Shown here: positions 7,281 through 11,830 of the stretch, one piece after another
Layout: each line of letters begins with the position of its first letter
Numbering within the stretch: position 1 is the first letter of the stretch
Source of the DNA: an uncultured Eubacteriales bacterium
GTDB taxonomy: Bacteria > Bacillota > Clostridia > UMGS1810
Direction: 5' to 3'
Assembly (NCBI GenBank): GCA_902493665.1
Contig: CABUQL010000019.1
Span: 1 to 11,830, forward strand
Length of the DNA stretch: 11,830 nt
Position numbers and translations under genes: made by a program
The notes under the pieces: model-generated
Told to the model about the DNA's origin: nothing
What the model saw: only the letters and a program-made list of their open reading frames with translations
Database searches by the model: none

Positions 7281-7296
7281 AAAGGAAAAAGGAAGG
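7281..7296 (+). promoter_or_regulatory. Double purine-rich ribosome site of the ABC ATPase gene
   Basis: AAAGGAAAAAGGAAGG contains two AGGA-type cores. The nearer one (GGAAGG, 7291-7296) is 8 nt before the ATG at 7305 and fixes that start. Confidence 0.7.
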
Positions 7297-7304
7297 AAAA
7301 AACG

Positions 7305-8267
7305 ATGATAGAGATAAAGAACCTATCGAAATACTACGGCACAAAAAAGGCCGTTGACGATATCTCGTTTAACGTTGACAAAGGCGAAATTGTCGGTTTC
7401 TTAGGACCGAACGGAGCCGGAAAAACAACAACAATGAATATGATTACGGGATACATTTCATTAAGCGGCGGAAGTATTAAAATAGACGGATTTGACATTT
7501 TGAAAAATCCGAAGGAATGTAAAAAAAGAATCGGATATCTTCCCGAGCAGCCTCCGCTTTATATGGATATGACCGTTTTGGAATATCTTGAGTTTGTTTA
7601 CGACATAAAAGGCGTAAAAGAACCTAAAAAAGACCATCTTGCGCAGATACTTCATATGGTCAGAATTGATGATGTCAAGGGCAGACTTATAAGAAATCTG
7701 TCAAAAGGATATAGGCAAAGGGTCGGTATTGCACAGGCGCTTGTGGGAAATCCCGAAATCCTTATTCTGGACGAGCCTACGGTGGGTCTTGACCCCAAAC
7801 AGATTATAGAAATAAGAAAAGTTATTTCCGAACTCGGACGTGACAGAACAATTATTTTAAGCTCGCATATTCTTGCTGAAATTTCGGCAATCTGCGAAAA
7901 GGTAATAATCATAAACAACGGCAGTGTTATGGCAATCGGTTCTCCCGACGAGCTTTCGGGCAAAATAACGCCAAGAAATCTTTTGGAACTTAGAATTATG
8001 GGCGAAAGAGAAGAAATAAGAAAAGTTTTGGAGAGCATAGATGCTGTTCAAAATATTAAACTTATCGGTCAAAGAGAAAAAGGCTCTTTTGACTTTGAAA
8101 TTGAAATGGAACATGACAGTGACATCCGTGCCGAAATTTTCAGGGAGCTTTCAAAAAACGATATGCCGATAATTATGCAAAAATCTTCATCGCTTACGCT
8201 TGAAGAGGTGTTCCTCCGTCTTACTTCGGAGGGCGCAAAACCTATTGAGAAAAAGGAGGAGAATTAA
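7305..8267 (+). CDS. ABC transporter ATP-binding protein, GldA-like
   Basis: This cytoplasmic ATPase would power the permease encoded next. All nucleotide-binding motifs are present: Walker A GPNGAGKT (34-41), Q-loop near YLPEQPPLY (79-86, Gln 82), signature LSKGYRQR (132-139), Walker B ILILDEP (152-158) and the switch His in SSHIL (188). The 320-aa length includes a C-terminal extension of about 90 residues (from about 225), usual for the ABC-2/CcmA-like group that includes NatA and GldA. The start follows a double ribosome site, and the stop is 1 nt before the permease ATG. The downstream GldF-, GldG- and DUF4340-type genes place it in the Gld-like auxiliary ABC module. The substrate is unknown, and gliding itself is not implied. 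Substitution of the usual signature LSGGxxQR by LSKGYRQR is common in this subfamily. Confidence 0.93.
   Translation: MIEIKNLSKYYGTKKAVDDISFNVDKGEIVGFLGPNGAGKTTTMNMITGYISLSGGSIKIDGFDILKNPKECKKRIGYLPEQPPLYMDMTVLEYLEFVYDIKGVKEPKKDHLAQILHMVRIDDVKGRLIRNLSKGYRQRVGIAQALVGNPEILILDEPTVGLDPKQIIEIRKVISELGRDRTIILSSHILAEISAICEKVIIINNGSVMAIGSPDELSGKITPRNLLELRIMGEREEIRKVLESIDAVQNIKLIGQREKGSFDFEIEMEHDSDIRAEIFRELSKNDMPIIMQKSSSLTLEEVFLRLTSEGAKPIEKKEEN
8254..8259 (+). promoter_or_regulatory. Ribosome site that sets the permease start
   Basis: AGGAGG at 8254-8259 lies 9 nt before ATG 8269, inside the last codons of the ATPase gene. An open frame extends upstream to 8200 but overlaps the ATPase and has no ribosome site, so 8269 is preferred. 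Confidence 0.8.
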
Positions 8268-8268
8268 A

Positions 8269-8976
8269 ATGGGCGCAATATTTAAAAGAGAACTCAAAGC
8301 ATATTTTTATTCTCCGATAGGATATGTTTTTATAGGATTTTTTATGGCTCTTTCGGGATTGTTTTTCTCTTTTGCAAATATAAGGGGCGGCAGAGGCGAT
8401 TTAAACTATCTTTTCGGAAACCTTATAATTGTAATAATCTTTCTTATTCCGATTCTTACAATGCGTCTTATTTCGGAAGAAAAAAACAATAAAACGGATA
8501 TACTTCTTTTAACATCTCCGATAAGCATTGTGTCAATTGTTGCGGGGAAAATTCTTTCAGCATTTGCGGTTTTTGCAATAACGCTTATAGCATCGCTTAT
8601 TTATCCGATAATAATATCAAAATTTACATCTCCCGTGTGGTCTGAAATAATAGGAATTTATGTTGGATTCTTTCTTATGGGAATTTCTTTTATAACTATA
8701 GGAATATACATTTCATCGCTTACGGAAAACCAGATAATTTCGGCAATTGCGACATTTGTAATACTTTTTATGCTTTATATAATTTATCTTCTTGTTCCGC
8801 TTTTGTCAAATCCGTTTCTTGTAACATTTGTTTCTTACTTGTCGATTGCAACACGCTTTAACGACTTTGTATCGGGTGTTATAAATATTGAATCGGTTGT
8901 TTATTATCTGTCAATAGTTGTGCTTTTCGGATATTTAACGGTAGTGCAGCTTGAAAAAAGACGATGGAAAAAATAG
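8269..8976 (+). CDS. ABC transporter permease, GldF-like (ABC-2 type)
   Basis: This 235-aa integral membrane subunit pairs with the ATPase encoded just upstream. It begins MGAIFKRELKAYFYSPIGYV, the usual amphipathic start of this family, and has about six hydrophobic spans (roughly residues 17-36, 48-68, 95-120, 126-150, 158-182 and 208-228). The cytoplasmic loop after the second span contains RLISEEKNNKTDILLLTSP, a conserved ABC-2 feature that contacts the ATPase. It ends in a positively charged tail (EKRRWKK), which fits the positive-inside rule. The gene sits 1 nt after the ATPase stop and 11 nt before the GldG-like ATG. The substrate is not predictable from sequence. Confidence 0.9.
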   Translation: MGAIFKRELKAYFYSPIGYVFIGFFMALSGLFFSFANIRGGRGDLNYLFGNLIIVIIFLIPILTMRLISEEKNNKTDILLLTSPISIVSIVAGKILSAFAVFAITLIASLIYPIIISKFTSPVWSEIIGIYVGFFLMGISFITIGIYISSLTENQIISAIATFVILFMLYIIYLLVPLLSNPFLVTFVSYLSIATRFNDFVSGVINIESVVYYLSIVVLFGYLTVVQLEKRRWKK

Positions 8977-8987
8977 GAGAGAATAAA

Positions 8988-10382
8988 ATGAATTTTAAGA
9001 AAAGCTACAAAATGATGTCTGTTGCAATCACGCTTCTTGTAATAGCTGCGGTAATCGGCGTTAATGCAATTGCCGGAATATTAAATTCGAAGATTGATTT
9101 AAGCATAGACCTTACAAAAAGCAAAATACTTTCATTTTCCGATCTTACAAAGGATACGATAAAAAATCTTGAAACAGATGTCAGAATAAAATCGCTTATT
9201 CCGGAAGATGCGTCGGATTCATACGGAATTTATGAAGCTATGGATTTGCTTTTGAAAAAATATGACAAAGAAAGCGACAAAATAACATATACAAGAGTAA
9301 ATACGGACAAAGAACCCACAATTTTCGGAAAATACAAAGACGAGCGCGGAAATGACGCTACCGAAAATTCAATAATATTTGAAACGGATAAGACTTATAA
9401 AGTTGTTGATATTGCAAATGTTGCGTCAACGTCAAACGATGTTGTGCTTTTCGGCGGAGAGCAGCTTTTTACATCTGCAATTGAAACAGTAACGGGCGGA
9501 GAGCAGAGTGTTATATACATTACCGAAGGTCACAACGAAGCAGGAAATGCCGAGTTTGTTTCTTCGCTTTTGGCAAACCAGCCGTTTTTGATAAAATCTT
9601 TAAGCCTTATGAATGATGGCGTTCCCGATGACGCTTCTGTGGTAATGGTTTTGTCACCTGCATCGGATTTCCTTGCCGAAGAACTCGACGCTTTGGAAAA
9701 ATATATCGACAACGGCGGAAATGCAATTTTTGCAGGACCTAACGAGCTTAACAAAAATACTCCGAAGATAAATGAGTTTTACTCACAGTACGGAATCAGC
9801 TTTTCAAACGGATATGTTGTTGAAGGCAGCAGCAAAAACTACTTTAACAATCTTCCGCTTTGTATAATTCCGCAGATTAACAAAAGCGATATTACCGAAA
9901 GCATAAGCGGCGAAAGGATAGCAACTGTTTATTCACCGGCAATATATGTTGAAGGCGAGAAAAATGTTAAAAGTGAAACAATTCTGACATCAAGCTCGCA
10001 AAGTTTTATAAAACCGGACAGAGATTCGATTGAATACGAGGCGGGCGATGAAAGAGGTCCGTTTGCTCTTGGAGTTATGGTTGAAAAAACAAACGATGAC
10101 GCAAATACGGCAAAACTTCTTTTCCTCAGCAATTCCTATTATCTGCACTCAAATTTTGTGAGCAATTCGGGATTTGCAAATAAGGATTTTGTTGTAAACA
10201 GCGTAAAATATCTTTCGGGAAGCACATCGCTTATGTCGATAGGTCCTAAGGATATGACTCCGCAGACAATTGCAATTGACGCAAGTCAGGCGAACGTTTT
10301 AACCGTTCTTGTAATAATTGTAATTCCTGCCGTAATTCTTATTTTCGGATTTATCGTATGGCTCAGGAGGAAGTATTTATGA
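8988..10382 (+). CDS. GldG-like ABC transporter auxiliary protein
   Basis: This 464-aa protein has one N-terminal transmembrane helix (about 12-33) and one C-terminal helix (about 437-458, followed by RRKYL), so the bulk lies outside the membrane. After the first helix comes a DLTKSKILSFSDLTKDTIKNL segment, typical of GldG/ABC_transp_aux proteins. The middle has the expected family pattern: YITEGHNEA, a Rossmann-like VVMVLSPASDF, then LEKYIDNGGNAIFAGP. Start choice: ATG 8988 follows AGGAGA at 8976-8981, overlapping the permease stop. An in-frame ATG at 8964 lies inside the permease gene and lacks a ribosome site. In the Gld system this protein works with the ATPase and permease; its biochemical role in non-gliding bacteria is not established. 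It overlaps the next gene by 4 nt. Confidence 0.9.
   Translation: MNFKKSYKMMSVAITLLVIAAVIGVNAIAGILNSKIDLSIDLTKSKILSFSDLTKDTIKNLETDVRIKSLIPEDASDSYGIYEAMDLLLKKYDKESDKITYTRVNTDKEPTIFGKYKDERGNDATENSIIFETDKTYKVVDIANVASTSNDVVLFGGEQLFTSAIETVTGGEQSVIYITEGHNEAGNAEFVSSLLANQPFLIKSLSLMNDGVPDDASVVMVLSPASDFLAEELDALEKYIDNGGNAIFAGPNELNKNTPKINEFYSQYGISFSNGYVVEGSSKNYFNNLPLCIIPQINKSDITESISGERIATVYSPAIYVEGEKNVKSETILTSSSQSFIKPDRDSIEYEAGDERGPFALGVMVEKTNDDANTAKLLFLSNSYYLHSNFVSNSGFANKDFVVNSVKYLSGSTSLMSIGPKDMTPQTIAIDASQANVLTVLVIIVIPAVILIFGFIVWLRRKYL
10365..10370 (+). promoter_or_regulatory. Ribosome site that sets the DUF4340 start
   Basis: AGGAGG lies 8 nt before ATG 10379. A competing upstream ATG at 10358 would place this site inside the coding region, so it is rejected. 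The ATG overlaps the preceding TGA as ATGA, indicating translational coupling. Confidence 0.8.
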
Positions 10383-11677
10383 TATCAAAAAAGAGTCTTA
10401 TAAGCCTTATTGCAGCGGTTTTGTTAATCGGCGCAGGCATATATTTTGCACTTTCGTTTAATCCGGACTCAAAAACCAAACCTGACACGGACGATGCCGA
10501 AAATGTTATAACAATATACAACAAAGATGCTGAAAAAATCAGCGAAATAGATGTTAAGCTTTCAGATGAAAGTTTTTCGTTTGTAAGAAAAGACGGAAAA
10601 TTTGTTAATAAGGATTACCCCGAAATAACGCTCAAATCTTCTTCGGTCGATTCGCTTGCATCGGATTTGGCGCTTCTTGTTGCAAAGGATATTATTAAAG
10701 AAGGAAACATTAATCTTTCCGAGTACGGACTCGATAATCCGAAGGGCGAAATTACTGTTGTTTTTGATGACGAAACAAAGCGTCTTTTAATCGGCTCGAA
10801 CACAAAAGACAGCGCATATTTTGCAAAGCTTGACGGTGATGACAGAGTGTTTACGCTTTATTCAACAAGAGGCGATGCATTTTTAAGAGGTTTTGACGAG
10901 TACCGTGATACGCAGATTCTTCGTGTTGACGGTCAGGAGCTTACAAAGGTAAGCGTTATCGGCGGTATAAACGACATTAATCTTTCAAAAAAAGACGGCA
11001 AATGGTATATCACTTCGCCAGTTGAACGCGAAGCCGACGAAACGAGCGCAAACGAGAAGATATTTTCCGTTATAAGTTATTTTTCTTCGGAAAATTTTGT
11101 TGATAACAGTGATAAGAACTATGAAAAATACGGTCTTTCAAATCCGAAAAAATATGTTTACGTTGAGGACAGTTTCGGAACAAAGCAAAAATTTTACTTT
11201 GGAGATTCAAGCGACGGATACTGTTATGTGAGATGTGACACGCAAGAAGGCGTTTTCACAATGAAAGAAGATACGCTATCTTTGTTTGAAGTTAAAAATA
11301 TTGAAATTGCCGATTCGTTTATTTATCTTCCGAATGTAAAAAATGTAAAGAAGATTGAAATTTCATCGGAAGGAAAAAGCTATGTTTTAAAATCGGAAAA
11401 CGGCGTTTATACAATAGACGGCGCACAGGTTCTGGAAAATAAATTTAAAGAAATTTATCAGAGTATTGTAGGACTTAGAATGTCGGACTTCTGCTTTAAA
11501 AATGTCTCAGGCGATTTAATATGCACAGTTAAATTTACAATGAACGATTCTTCCGTCCGTGAGTTTAAATATGTAAGTGCAGGCGACAGACAAAGCGTTG
11601 CTTATGAAAACTCAAATCCGATAGGATATGTTCCGAAAAAACTCATAAATGAAATGCTTGACAGTCTTAAAAACTAG
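10379..11677 (+). CDS. DUF4340 domain protein, exported and membrane-anchored
   Basis: This 432-aa protein has an N-terminal signal-anchor (ISKKSLISLIAAVLLIGAG, residues 2-20, through about 26) and an extracytoplasmic body. It contains two related DUF4340 units: SEYGLDNPKGEITVVFDD to DDRVFTL (114-160) and EKYGLSNPKKYVYVED to GVFTM (249-295). Both share YGLxNPK, followed by beta strands ending in VFT. The last part (310-432) resembles a partial third unit, with IEISSEGKSYVLKSENGVYTIDG. DUF4340 proteins are the usual fourth gene beside GldG-like proteins, which supports a common complex at the membrane. No catalytic residues are recognised. The function is unknown; a scaffold or substrate-binding role is only an inference. 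No clear terminator follows within 100 nt. Confidence 0.88.
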   Translation: MISKKSLISLIAAVLLIGAGIYFALSFNPDSKTKPDTDDAENVITIYNKDAEKISEIDVKLSDESFSFVRKDGKFVNKDYPEITLKSSSVDSLASDLALLVAKDIIKEGNINLSEYGLDNPKGEITVVFDDETKRLLIGSNTKDSAYFAKLDGDDRVFTLYSTRGDAFLRGFDEYRDTQILRVDGQELTKVSVIGGINDINLSKKDGKWYITSPVEREADETSANEKIFSVISYFSSENFVDNSDKNYEKYGLSNPKKYVYVEDSFGTKQKFYFGDSSDGYCYVRCDTQEGVFTMKEDTLSLFEVKNIEIADSFIYLPNVKNVKKIEISSEGKSYVLKSENGVYTIDGAQVLENKFKEIYQSIVGLRMSDFCFKNVSGDLICTVKFTMNDSSVREFKYVSAGDRQSVAYENSNPIGYVPKKLINEMLDSLKN

Positions 11678-11830
11678 GGTTTAGGCAAAGGTATCGAAAG
11701 AAAAAAGTTTTTGGTTTTTAGTGATTTGGCTTTGGCACTAGAGAGTCGAACACAACATGCCTCTAATTTGTTAAATTCCTGTTTTTTCGCCTTGTCAGCC
11801 TTGAAAGGCACAAAGCCTTTCTTCGTCTTT
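11674..11830 (-). other. Open minus-strand frame running off the window, possible dispersed repeat
   Basis: From 11829 down to a TAG at 11676-11674 the - strand reads 51 codons without a stop (KTKKGFVPFKADKAKKQEF near the start, then KLEACCVRLSSAKAKSLK). It is Lys/Ala-rich and has no domain known to me. It overlaps the last codon of the DUF4340 gene. Either it is the 3' end of a gene starting beyond the window, or the open frame is a by-product of a repeated intergenic sequence. The second view is favoured because part of it (11735-11760) resembles the leader at 3729-3754. Confidence 0.35.
11803..11830. terminator. Weak hairpin that could end the ABC operon
   Basis: GAAAGGC (11803-11809) and GCCTTTC (11815-11821) form a 7-bp stem with a 5-nt loop, followed by a short T-rich TTCGTCTTT. 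The T tract is poor and the site is 126 nt after the DUF4340 stop, so it may instead be part of the repeat-like sequence here. Confidence 0.3.

Noticed and set aside
7225..7281. An 18-aa leader ORF between the promoter and the ABC ATPase gene
   Set aside because: It begins within a few bases of the predicted transcript start, has no ribosome site, and its product (MIKGDIGIVFK...) shows no attenuator pattern.
11730..11765. tRNA-like 3' end on the - strand (GTTCGACTC followed by AGTGCCA)
   Set aside because: The T-stem does not pair and no anticodon or D arm can be drawn upstream. The match to a TTCGA loop is superficial.
1..11830. CRISPR array, phage or transposon cargo, toxin-antitoxin pair or biosynthetic cluster
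   Set aside because: No regularly spaced identical repeats, terminal inverted repeats of a known IS family, phage structural genes or paired small toxin-like ORFs were seen. The only mobile-element signal is the single serine recombinase unit.

Overview
The window looks like chromosomal DNA from a low-GC Gram-positive bacterium of the class Clostridia, probably an anaerobic gut or gut-like lineage. The evidence is AT-rich coding sequence, strong AGGAGG-type ribosome sites before most genes, two S-layer-homology (SLH) surface proteins, a serine recombinase of clostridial style and hairpin-plus-T terminators. The species cannot be named from the sequence.

Positions 1-5051 hold cell-surface genes on the + strand. 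The first is the 3' part of a very large SLH protein. It carries an SLH anchor, a short beta-rich region, three alternating MucBP-like and InlB/Flg_new-like repeat modules, and a helical C-terminal half of about 570 residues. After a perfect hairpin terminator and a structured, repeat-like leader comes a second SLH gene. It has a signal peptide, but its frame breaks in the third SLH domain at about 4440, in a way that fits loss of 5 nt. The two proteins appear to share a short C-terminal helical motif, so they may be paralogues.

Positions 5111-6660 hold an inserted-looking block on the - strand. It contains a large serine recombinase of 429 aa and, just upstream, an unannotated-size ORF of 32 aa that overlaps it by ATGA. 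Short direct and inverted repeats lie on both sides of this pair. A bidirectional terminator separates it from the SLH gene. On the other side, a 132-aa cysteine-rich protein begins with no visible Shine-Dalgarno site, immediately beside the repeats.

Positions 7185-11677 are a compact four-gene operon on the + strand with its own promoter: ABC ATPase, six-helix GldF-like permease, GldG-like auxiliary protein and DUF4340 protein. Gaps are 1 nt, 11 nt and a 4-nt overlap. This is the Gld-type ABC exporter/auxiliary module seen in many non-gliding bacteria; its substrate is unknown. The last 150 nt hold a second copy of a sequence resembling the leader at 3727-3787, and an open - strand frame that runs off the window.

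The most useful points to check are the recombinase/small-ORF unit and its flanking repeats, the 5-nt frame break in the SLH gene, the leader/repeat family, and the SD-less cysteine-rich gene. No CRISPR array, rRNA or tRNA was seen.
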